64,000 nt of DNA, from assembly GCA_938074045.1 (NCBI GenBank), contig CALJGI010000025.1, positions 1 through 64,000 on the forward strand, read 5' to 3'. The translations under genes were made by a program, and so were the position numbers. Numbering within the stretch: the first letter of the stretch is position 1; the number at the start of each line of letters is the position of its first letter. Under the pieces are notes generated by a model. That model was given only the letters and a program-made list of their open reading frames with translations, searched no databases and was not told where the DNA came from. This document shows, piece after piece, positions 24,400-32,360 of the stretch. Origin of the DNA: an uncultured Halieaceae bacterium (GTDB lineage: Bacteria; Pseudomonadota; Gammaproteobacteria; Pseudomonadales; Halieaceae).

Positions 24400-26063
24400 T
24401 GCTGAATAGAATTGTCACTCTCCTATGCGTGATGGGTTGCTCGAGCCTCGTGACAGCACAGGAATTGGATCGCCCAAATATTCTGGTGTTGATGGCGGAA
24501 GATATGAGTGCGCGAGTGGGCGCGTTTGGCGATCCAGTTGCCGTGACACCCAATATTGACCGGTTGGCGCAACAGGGAACTCGTTACCCCAATACCTTTA
24601 CGACGGCTGGTGTATGTGCTCCCAGTCGGGCAGCGCATATCCTGGGAATGCACCAGATTTCAACGGGCGCTCAACACATGCGAACCGGCCGTGGCCCGCA
24701 TGGATCCTACACCGCGGTTCCACCAGAACACGTCAAAGCCTATCCGGAACTGTTGCGTGGGGCGGGTTACTATACCTGGACGGATCAAAAACTGGATTAC
24801 CAGTTCAGCGGCACCAGGGCCAACTCGGGTCCGTTTACCATTTGGACAGAGGAAGGTTCTGAGGGACACTGGCGCCACCGAAGACCGGGTCAGCCCTTTT
24901 ATGGCCTGATCAATTTCGGGGTAACCCATGAGAGTGGCGTGTTTACGCCCCTGGGCTCGTGGCCCAACAGCATTACCCACCTGGTGATGCAACTAATGCG
25001 AACATTTATGATCCCGGATACCGGTATAGGAGCACCGGTATCACCTGAGCAGATATCAGTACCGCCTTACTATCCTGACGTTCAGGTAGTTAGAGCCGAT
25101 ATGGCCCGGCACTACAACAACATTGCCGCGATGGATGCAGAAGTCGGTACCATCGTCGGCCAGTTGGAATCAGATGGTCTGCTGGAATCAACGATTGTCA
25201 TCTGGACTACGGATCACGGTGATGGTTTGCCGCGATCAAAACGCGAGCTGTTTGATTCCGGCATTAAAGTGCCGATGGTGATTCGATGGCCTGAGCGATT
25301 CCGACCCGCCGATGCGCCACCGAATGGTATAGACAGTAGATTGATCAGTTTTATTGATCTTGCGCCGACGCTGCTCACACTCGCCGGTGTGGAACAACCT
25401 GACTATTTGCAGGGGTCTGATTTCCTCTCAGATGCACCGCGGAAACATATCTTTGCTTCCCGGGATCGAATCGACGAGGTGGAGGATCGTCAGCGGGCGG
25501 TGCGCAGCGACCGGTACAAGTATATTCGCAGTTGGTTTCCACAGCTCGGTGGCGGTCACGCACTGGCCTTTCGAGACAACCTGGAGATGATGCGTGAGCT
25601 CAGGAGAATGTTCGAATCCGGAGAGCTGAACGAGAAACAAAGGCAATGGTTCGAAGCTCCGGGTGAGGAGAGGTTGTTTGATATAGAGATGGATCCCTAT
25701 GAACTGAATAATCTGGCAGATAACAAGCAATATGCGGAAGTGCTGCATGAAATGCGGGGTGCCCTGGCTGATTGGCTGGGAAGAGTCGATGATTTGAGCG
25801 AGCAATCAGAGGTAGAGATGGTGGCCCGTTTCTGGCCGAATGGAGAGCAACCTTTGACCGCGTCCCCCGAATTGGTTTTTTCGAAGGGAAAGATACGGAT
25901 CAAAAATCGACAGGCCAATGCTTCACTGGGTTATCGCCTGGATGAAGGGGATTGGCAGTTGTATACAGCGCCGGTTGTGGTTGATTCCGGCGTAGTGGTG
26001 GGCGCCAAGGCCGTACGCTACGGCTGGCAAGAGAGTGAGCCGGTTACTGGATCGGCACCGTGA
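24399..26063 (+). CDS. Exported type I sulfatase
   Basis: About 554 residues. An N-terminal signal (IVTLLCVMGCSSLVTAQ) directs export. RPNILVLMAEDMSARVG opens the alkaline-phosphatase-like fold, with the metal Asp pair usually at DD here appearing as ED. The sulfatase signature is CAPSRAAHILGMH, with Cys73 to be converted to formylglycine. Later elements are WTTDHGDGLPRSKRELFDSG and the ERLFDIEMDPYELNNLADN ending. It cleaves sulfate esters, probably in the periplasm. The ATG overlaps the receptor stop (TGATG); a GTG one codon earlier is an alternative. The first-strand ED in place of DD is a minor oddity. No maturase gene is present in the window. Confidence 0.88.
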   Translation: MLNRIVTLLCVMGCSSLVTAQELDRPNILVLMAEDMSARVGAFGDPVAVTPNIDRLAQQGTRYPNTFTTAGVCAPSRAAHILGMHQISTGAQHMRTGRGPHGSYTAVPPEHVKAYPELLRGAGYYTWTDQKLDYQFSGTRANSGPFTIWTEEGSEGHWRHRRPGQPFYGLINFGVTHESGVFTPLGSWPNSITHLVMQLMRTFMIPDTGIGAPVSPEQISVPPYYPDVQVVRADMARHYNNIAAMDAEVGTIVGQLESDGLLESTIVIWTTDHGDGLPRSKRELFDSGIKVPMVIRWPERFRPADAPPNGIDSRLISFIDLAPTLLTLAGVEQPDYLQGSDFLSDAPRKHIFASRDRIDEVEDRQRAVRSDRYKYIRSWFPQLGGGHALAFRDNLEMMRELRRMFESGELNEKQRQWFEAPGEERLFDIEMDPYELNNLADNKQYAEVLHEMRGALADWLGRVDDLSEQSEVEMVARFWPNGEQPLTASPELVFSKGKIRIKNRQANASLGYRLDEGDWQLYTAPVVVDSGVVVGAKAVRYGWQESEPVTGSAP

Positions 26064-26088
26064 CCTGCCCGGGATGAATGGAACCGAG

Positions 26089-27669
26089 ATGAAAGTTGTG
26101 AGGAAGTGCAAGAGCTGGTTGCCGAGGTCGGCTATGGCCCTGGCATTGAGTTGGATTTCTATCTGTGGATGGTCCGCAGAACGCCCCAATATCGTGTTTA
26201 TTATGTCTGATGATCATGCCACGCGGGCCGTCAGTGCCTATGATGACAGTTTGATGAGTACCCCCAACATAGACCGGATTGCTGATAACGGAATCCGTTT
26301 TGATCGCGCCTATGTCGGCAATGCTATTTGTGGTCCCAGTCGAGCGACCATGCTGACTGGCATGCATAGCCACGGCAACGGTTTTCACAGCAACGAATGG
26401 TCGGAGCCATTTGATGGTGGGCAGCAAACACTCCCCACACTGCTGCAAAAAGGGGGTTATCAGACCGCCGTCATCGGTAAGTGGCACCTGTATAGTGATC
26501 CCGTGGGATTTGACCATTGGCAGGTGATAAGCAACGCCTTTGAGCAGGGGACTTACTATAACCCCGAATTTCGCAGCCCGAACGGGGTGGAAGCGACTAC
26601 CGGCTACGTAGCAGATATCGTGACTGACAAGGCGATAAACTGGCTTGAGAAAATAAGCACGTCGGAGCAGCCGTTCTTCTTGCTCTACAATCACAAGACG
26701 CCGCATCGGGACTGGTTACCAGGTCCCCAGGAGTTGCGTGAATGGGATGAGCGGGCGCAGATTCCGGAGCCGAATACTTTGCTACGGAATCTGGATGATC
26801 TGACCAATGCGCGGCAAGATGCCCGCATGACTATCGCAGAATGGATGACTGACAACGATGTAAAATTGAGCGAGGGGCGTAACCTCACACCGGAACAGAG
26901 TGAACTGTGGAACAGTGCCTTTGCTGAGGGCAATGATGCCTTTGAGCAGGCGGAAATGTCAGCTGAAGCAGAAATTCAATGGAAGTATCAACGCTATATC
27001 AAGTCTTACATGGCTTCGGTGAAGAGCATGGACCGGCAGATTGGCCGCTTGCTGGACTATCTGTCTCAAAACGATTTGCTGGATAACACGATTGTGATTT
27101 ATACCTCGGACCAGGGTTTTTTTCTGGGGGAGAACGGTTGGTTTGATAAGCGCTGGATGGACGAGGTTTCGTCACGGATTCCACTGGTTATGCAATGGAA
27201 AGGGCATATCTCTCCAGGAACATCCTCCAGCGCTCTGGTACAGAATATTGATTTTGCGCCGACCTTGCTGGCGGCGGCAGGTATCACGGCTACCCAACCC
27301 ATGCATGGTGTCAGTCTGTTGCCGTTGCTGAATGCTGAACCTATTGAGTGGAAACGCGATCTTTATTACCATTTTTACGAAGATCCCGGATTTCACGGGG
27401 TGGCCAGGCACTATGGGATTCGTGAAGAACGCTACAAACTGGTTTATTACTATCAGCTTGATGAATGGGAATTGTTTGACCTCAAAACGGATCCAGATGA
27501 TCTCAACAACCTTTATGGCCAACCGGGCTATGAAGCCATCACCCGGGAACTGTTGCGCCGACTTGAACAACTGAGAACGCAATACGGTGTACCCAGGGAG
27601 GATCCCCCGGTACCCTGGTATCACGGGCCACTGATTCGGCTTCTTGAACACTTGTTGAAGCTGCTTTGA
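26089..27669 (+). CDS. Second exported type I sulfatase
   Basis: 526 residues from the ATG at 26089; in-frame ATGs at 26035 and 26074 would place charged residues before the hydrophobic segment MALALSWISICGWSA. The core is RPNIVFIMSDDHATRAVSAY with the metal Asp pair, CGPSRATMLTGMHSH with Cys81 as the formylglycine precursor, and YQTAVIGKWHLYSDP, all in canonical order. YTSDQGFFLGENGWFDKRWM matches the choline-sulfatase/arylsulfatase type. The gene begins 25 bp after the first sulfatase. The two proteins differ considerably, so they probably remove two different sulfate groups from one substrate. Confidence 0.9.
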   Translation: MKVVRKCKSWLPRSAMALALSWISICGWSAERPNIVFIMSDDHATRAVSAYDDSLMSTPNIDRIADNGIRFDRAYVGNAICGPSRATMLTGMHSHGNGFHSNEWSEPFDGGQQTLPTLLQKGGYQTAVIGKWHLYSDPVGFDHWQVISNAFEQGTYYNPEFRSPNGVEATTGYVADIVTDKAINWLEKISTSEQPFFLLYNHKTPHRDWLPGPQELREWDERAQIPEPNTLLRNLDDLTNARQDARMTIAEWMTDNDVKLSEGRNLTPEQSELWNSAFAEGNDAFEQAEMSAEAEIQWKYQRYIKSYMASVKSMDRQIGRLLDYLSQNDLLDNTIVIYTSDQGFFLGENGWFDKRWMDEVSSRIPLVMQWKGHISPGTSSSALVQNIDFAPTLLAAAGITATQPMHGVSLLPLLNAEPIEWKRDLYYHFYEDPGFHGVARHYGIREERYKLVYYYQLDEWELFDLKTDPDDLNNLYGQPGYEAITRELLRRLEQLRTQYGVPREDPPVPWYHGPLIRLLEHLLKLL

Positions 27670-27723
27670 GCGACACTAAGGTATTCCCGGTCATCGGAAC
27701 ACTGGTTTTTCCAGGTGATTACC

Positions 27724-29838
27724 ATGATTAAGAAGTGCTTGCTCGGACTGACGTTGGTCATTCTTGTGAGCCTGGGGTATTTTCACAGCGTGGGCAGCGG
27801 TATGTTTGGTGGCTCGTGGTCTTCCGAGTCTGTTACCTCCGGTCCTCGTCCTGCAATCAACCGGGTGGAAGCCAACACGGATGCCGCCAGCCAGATTCTG
27901 TTTGGCGATTTGCACACCCATACCAATTACTCTATCGATGCTGCCATCTTTAACACGCAGCTGGTTAAGGGATTGGGGCGGGTGACGCCGGCGGATGCCT
28001 GTGATTTTGCGCGCTATTGTTCTGCGCTGGATTTCTGGAGTATTAATGATCACGCGGAAAGCCTGACTCCTGCTGCCTGGGCTGATACCGTGAAATCCAT
28101 TCGACTGTGCAATGCTGAAGCCGGTGATGCCTCTAACCCTGATATGGTGTCTTTCGTTGGCTGGGAGTGGTCAAACAGCGACAGAAAAGATGCTCCCAAC
28201 CACTATGGACACAAGAACGTGATTTTTAGGTCCTGGGAGGAAGGAGAGACCCCCACGAGACCCATCGCAGCGCAGGGGCGTACTGTCTGGCACAAGATCC
28301 CCTCGGTCATGATAGGTTTGATATCTATGGCAGATAGCCGGGATGTTGTTAACGACCTGGGGTGGTACCTGAACGAATCCGGGCGTGTTCCAGTTTGTGA
28401 CGAAGAGCTTACCGCTGACCGATTACCCGAATCATGTCGTGAGGTGGCGGCAACACCCTCCACCCTCTATCGCAAGCTGGATGAATGGGGCCTGGACAGT
28501 ATGGTCATTCCGCACGGTCTGGCCTGGGGGACCACGAACCCTTCTAAGGCAGATTTTCGAGATCAATTGCAGGGCTATCAAGCCCGCTATGAAAAATTGA
28601 TTGAGACTTATTCCGGGCACGGCAGCTCAGAAATATTCGAAGATTTTCAACGTGTTGGCCGATCTGAGAATGGTGGACTGTACTGTCCCGAAGCAACGGA
28701 GAATTTTACTCCCTGTTGTCAGCAAGCTGGATCGATCGTACGTTCGCGTTGTGCAGATTCGACATCCGCCGCATGTGCTGCCGAGGTGGATAATGTTGTT
28801 GCCAAATTCCTGGCAAAAGGAGTTCCAGCAGGACGCGATATCGTCCCGGATACCAGCCTGAATGACTGGGCAGGCTGCGGGCAGCTTGAAAACCAATTTC
28901 AGCCCGCATCGATGTATGTACCACGCAATTCAACACAGTACGCCCTGGCGCTGGGTTTTGATGCAGCCGGAAATCCGAAGCAAACCCGGTTTGGATTGAT
29001 CGGTTCCTCCGACAATCATGTGGCGAGACCAGGAAACTCTTACAAAGAGACCAATCGTATCCTCTATACGGATAATAAGGACGTGGGTCGCACACCCATG
29101 TTTCAGAGAGGTGCAGATAGTGAATCCGGTGGCTTTTATTACACCGGGGGACTCGTTGCCGTTCACAGCCAGGGCCGCCACCGGGACGCTATTTGGAATG
29201 GGTTGAACCGCCGTCAAGTCTATGCCACCTCCGGCGATCGCATACTGGTATGGTTTGATTTGCTCAATGGTCCGGAGGGAGCAGCGCCGATGGGAAGTGA
29301 GGTGGTTCAGGAGCAGTCGCCGCGGTTCAAGGTAAGCGCCCTGGGTGCGCTGGCGCAGCGTCCTGGATGTCCTGATTCAGCCCTGGCCGCGCTGGGAGCG
29401 GATCGGATCGAAAGCCTCTGCGGTGGCCAGTGTTACAGTCCGGGAAATCGACGTAAAGCGATAACGCGCATAGAGATTGTGCGGATCAGGCCGCAGCTTA
29501 CCCCTGATGAAAAAATCGCGCCGCTGGTGGAAAGCCCCTGGCGTATTCACGAGTGCCCAGAGGGCGCCAGCGAATGCACCTATCAATTTGAAGATGAGGA
29601 ATTTTTGTCGGGAGAACGACCTTCACTTTACTATGCCCGGGTAATACAGGAAGCAGAACCCCTGATCAGCGGTGATCCCTTTGGCTGTGTCTACGATGAA
29701 GCTGGTGCCTGTGTTGAGCGGAATTACTGTGTTGGAGAGTATGCTACAGCAACGGAAAATTGCTTACATATTGCCGAACCGAGAGCCTGGACCTCTCCTA
29801 TTTACTTGAATGTGCCCAACGCGGCTGGTGATCATTGA
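27724..29838 (+). CDS. DUF3604 protein, PHP-like
   Basis: 704 residues. The start at ATG 27724 follows AGGTGA with good spacing; a GTG nine bases earlier is less likely. An N-terminal hydrophobic segment (CLLGLTLVILVSLGYF) is a signal or membrane anchor. The DUF3604 signature QILFGDLHTHTNYSIDAA resembles the HxH metal motif of PHP phosphoesterases, and SINDHAE and WEWSNSD carry further candidate ligands. The C-terminal third is Cys-rich. The family is widespread in marine proteobacteria and uncharacterised. Here it follows two sulfatases in the same operon, so a hydrolytic role on the same substrate is a fair inference. Confidence 0.85.
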   Translation: MIKKCLLGLTLVILVSLGYFHSVGSGMFGGSWSSESVTSGPRPAINRVEANTDAASQILFGDLHTHTNYSIDAAIFNTQLVKGLGRVTPADACDFARYCSALDFWSINDHAESLTPAAWADTVKSIRLCNAEAGDASNPDMVSFVGWEWSNSDRKDAPNHYGHKNVIFRSWEEGETPTRPIAAQGRTVWHKIPSVMIGLISMADSRDVVNDLGWYLNESGRVPVCDEELTADRLPESCREVAATPSTLYRKLDEWGLDSMVIPHGLAWGTTNPSKADFRDQLQGYQARYEKLIETYSGHGSSEIFEDFQRVGRSENGGLYCPEATENFTPCCQQAGSIVRSRCADSTSAACAAEVDNVVAKFLAKGVPAGRDIVPDTSLNDWAGCGQLENQFQPASMYVPRNSTQYALALGFDAAGNPKQTRFGLIGSSDNHVARPGNSYKETNRILYTDNKDVGRTPMFQRGADSESGGFYYTGGLVAVHSQGRHRDAIWNGLNRRQVYATSGDRILVWFDLLNGPEGAAPMGSEVVQEQSPRFKVSALGALAQRPGCPDSALAALGADRIESLCGGQCYSPGNRRKAITRIEIVRIRPQLTPDEKIAPLVESPWRIHECPEGASECTYQFEDEEFLSGERPSLYYARVIQEAEPLISGDPFGCVYDEAGACVERNYCVGEYATATENCLHIAEPRAWTSPIYLNVPNAAGDH

Positions 29839-29839
29839 T

Positions 29840-30259
29840 ATGTCTGAATCTGTTTTCACCCAATGTCTTAACACTGATCAGCCCAGGGTTATTGAGCTGC
29901 CGCGGGAAATTTTGATACCACCGAATTCCGTTACCCCGGGTCTCGATTTGTTTGGGAGGGCGCTGGGCGAAGCCGATATGCAGGCGACGGAAATCGATCC
30001 TGACTCAGAAAGCCAGGCCACGATCTGCTACTTTGACCAGCAGGATCCGGCCAGCTTAAATCGATTCAAGGCTGCAATCTCTGGCGGACGTCTTGAGCAT
30101 GGAAGCCCTGCACAAATCGATTATCGCGACGACGGCGGCACCTTGCGCAGCAATGCGGATTGGGCGTGGAGAATCTGTACGAAGTATTTTTCCGCTGGGC
30201 TCAATCGTTTGCATCTCTTTGGATCTTATGTTCGAGCAACGAACGTGGATGAGTTGTGA
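29840..30259 (+). CDS. Unknown 139-residue protein, end of operon
   Basis: Begins one base after the DUF3604 stop, so probably coupled to it. The sequence is soluble and acidic near the start (RVIELPREILIPPNSVTPGL) with a Trp-rich middle (RSNADWAWRICTKYF). No signal peptide, membrane segment or motif is recognised. Real coding is supported by the tight spacing and absence of a competing frame. Confidence 0.6.
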   Translation: MSESVFTQCLNTDQPRVIELPREILIPPNSVTPGLDLFGRALGEADMQATEIDPDSESQATICYFDQQDPASLNRFKAAISGGRLEHGSPAQIDYRDDGGTLRSNADWAWRICTKYFSAGLNRLHLFGSYVRATNVDEL

Positions 30260-30364
30260 ACAGCATGTTTACCAGGCACTCCTTATTCTCGCCGGTGCCA
30301 TGCACGACGTGGTTGCACAAAGTGGTCCTGCGGCGGTGTCCGTCAGCTATCACATGGGTTCGCC

Positions 30365-31399
30365 CTATCCCTGATCATCCGGAAACAGGCGCACGATGGT
30401 CTTGCCAAAGTTGCGACCGGAGAACAGATCACAAAAGGCGATACCAGCCGATTCAATACCATCCAGGAAGTATTCAATGCTGTTGAGCTCGCCTGATTCA
30501 ATCCAGGCCTCCAGCTGTTGTCTAGCTTCGGGGTACCTGTCCTCACGAAAGTGGGTCATGAATCCCTGCATAGTGGCCTCTTTGGTGACCAGTTCAAACA
30601 GATTACCTGGCCCTGTAGCCGGACCATCCGAATTGTAGTGTGTGATAGAGCCGCAGAGGGCGATTCTGGCGCCCTGTGAGAGATTGTCGATGATGGCCTC
30701 CAGGGTTTCACCGCCGACGCTGTCAAAATACACGTCTACTCCGCCGGGGCATTCGGCTGCTATTGCGGCTCGCAGTCCTGCGGTCGAGTTTCGATTGATA
30801 CAAGCGTCGTACCCGAGCTCGTCAATCAGGCGTTGGCACTTTTCCACGCTGCTGGATATGCCGACTGTTCGTGCACCCATGAGGCTGGCGATTTGTCCGG
30901 CTATTGAACCCACAGCACCACCAGCCGCGCTGATCACAACGGTTTCTCCTGGTTTTGGTTTGGCGACATCGGTCAGCCCGAAATAGGCTGACATTCCGGT
31001 ATCGCCCAGAATGCCCAGATAGTAACTCAGCGGGTATTTCAGATCGGATGGTAGTTTTACGATGAATTCATCACCTCCGCCCAAGGAGTATTCCTCCCAT
31101 GCGAAGCGCGCCATTAGCAAGTCACCCTCCTGGTAATCCGGATTTCGTGACTCAATAACACGTGAAAGCGTCAAACCCATTACGGGCTCATTCAATGCCA
31201 TAGCTGGCAGGACATTGTCGCCGCTGGACTCGTTCATCCAGTTGCGGAATCCGGCGTCCAGTGACAGATACAGGTTTCGGGTGAGAAACATGCCCTCTTC
31301 AACCTGCGGCATCGGTACTCTGCTGATCGCAAAGTCATCGTTTTGCGGATAAATATCCGGTCGTCGGGCCAGCACAACCCTGGTGTTTACATCTGTCAT
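30365..31399 (-). CDS. Zinc-independent MDR NADPH reductase
   Basis: 344 residues of the medium-chain dehydrogenase/reductase superfamily, in the leukotriene B4 12-hydroxydehydrogenase/CurA-like branch. It has the SLDAGFRNWMNE and GLTLSRVIESRNPDYQEGDL segments of that branch and the dinucleotide loop VVISAAGGAVGSIAGQIASL. No Cys/His zinc ligands are visible. The predicted reaction is NADPH-dependent reduction of the double bond of alpha,beta-unsaturated ketones or aldehydes. A good ribosome-binding site (GGAGAG) precedes the ATG, 22 bp after the PhyH gene on the same strand, so it is probably the last gene of a minus-strand operon. Confidence 0.88.
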   Translation of the reverse strand: MTDVNTRVVLARRPDIYPQNDDFAISRVPMPQVEEGMFLTRNLYLSLDAGFRNWMNESSGDNVLPAMALNEPVMGLTLSRVIESRNPDYQEGDLLMARFAWEEYSLGGGDEFIVKLPSDLKYPLSYYLGILGDTGMSAYFGLTDVAKPKPGETVVISAAGGAVGSIAGQIASLMGARTVGISSSVEKCQRLIDELGYDACINRNSTAGLRAAIAAECPGGVDVYFDSVGGETLEAIIDNLSQGARIALCGSITHYNSDGPATGPGNLFELVTKEATMQGFMTHFREDRYPEARQQLEAWIESGELNSIEYFLDGIESAGIAFCDLFSGRNFGKTIVRLFPDDQG

Positions 31400-31421
31400 T
31401 TTCTCTCCGCGAAATGTCTAT

Positions 31422-32327
31422 TCATACGTTGTCGACAACAGCTGTCTCGTCATACCGGGTGAGTAGTTTGTCCGGGTGAACACCGTCGACGTATCCCATA
31501 AAGGGGGGATGGATTGAGTAACCTATCAATTCACGTATGCGTTGTGGAAAAGCCGCTGCAACTCCGCGAGGTACAGCTGCCATTATATTTTCCAGTGGGC
31601 GTGCCCAACCGGGGCAGTACTGGGGGGTAACTATGAGGCGCGAGGCCTTTGATTTGTTTGCTCCACCTCGATGCCAGAGCGTGCCTTTGGCTACCATCAG
31701 TGATCCAGCGGGCATGACAGCCTTAACGGCCTCAGGGTGCTCTCCCGGATCATGTTCGAGGCTGCCCAGTGTTTTGTTGGCGAAATCAGACCCGGTCAGA
31801 CTGCCACTCACCTTGTCGTCTGGCCAGAGATGGCTGCCGGGTAAAACTTCTGTTGCACCGTTCTCAGCCGTGGTGTCATCCAATGTCCAAAAGGTACTTA
31901 CGCCATAGGGTGGATGCGGCATTGGGATGTTGATATGTGCGTCATCCCGGTGCCAGGGCTGTACGGTTTCTCCGGGGTGAAGATTTATGGCAAGACAGGC
32001 GGATAGCAGACAAGACTTGCCCAGTTCCATTTCGGCAAAGGCCAGCGCGAGTGGATGTCCCACCAGTGCGGCGAATACCGGTGATTTGGCCAGCATGGCA
32101 TAAATTCTGTTGGATCGCAGACCTTCAAAATCGTTTCGACCGCTCACGTTTGCATCGAGATAGGGCTTGAGGCTGTCTTTGAAGCTGGAGAGTTGTGTGG
32201 TCTTCAGTACATTTTCAAAAATGACGTATCCGGCTTCGTCGTACTCAGTGCGCCAGTTTGATAGCGGGCGACCCGCCAGCCAAGGTTCCAACTCGGTCTC
32301 AATAGTGAGTAAATCTCGAAACTTCAT
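31422..32327 (-). CDS. Phytanoyl-CoA dioxygenase family protein
   Basis: 301-residue non-heme iron/2-oxoglutarate oxygenase of the PhyH family. The metal triad is suggested by WHRDDAHIN (His and Asp) and the distal His in GTLWHRGGANKSK; the following Arg (ASRLIV) would bind 2-oxoglutarate. A WTLDD-like edge and ENGATEVLPGSHLWPDD are typical of the family. The predicted reaction is hydroxylation of a hydrophobic or CoA-linked substrate. It lies between the GGDEF/EAL gene (33 bp upstream) and the MDR reductase on the same strand. Confidence 0.88.
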   Translation of the reverse strand: MKFRDLLTIETELEPWLAGRPLSNWRTEYDEAGYVIFENVLKTTQLSSFKDSLKPYLDANVSGRNDFEGLRSNRIYAMLAKSPVFAALVGHPLALAFAEMELGKSCLLSACLAINLHPGETVQPWHRDDAHINIPMPHPPYGVSTFWTLDDTTAENGATEVLPGSHLWPDDKVSGSLTGSDFANKTLGSLEHDPGEHPEAVKAVMPAGSLMVAKGTLWHRGGANKSKASRLIVTPQYCPGWARPLENIMAAVPRGVAAAFPQRIRELIGYSIHPPFMGYVDGVHPDKLLTRYDETAVVDNV

Positions 32328-32360
32328 GGTGGGCGTGGATTTTGGTCTGGTTGCATTGCA

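Noticed and set aside
26044-26706. Open frame antisense to the second sulfatase
   Set aside because: Codon pattern follows the sulfatase on the other strand; no family features or ribosome-binding site.
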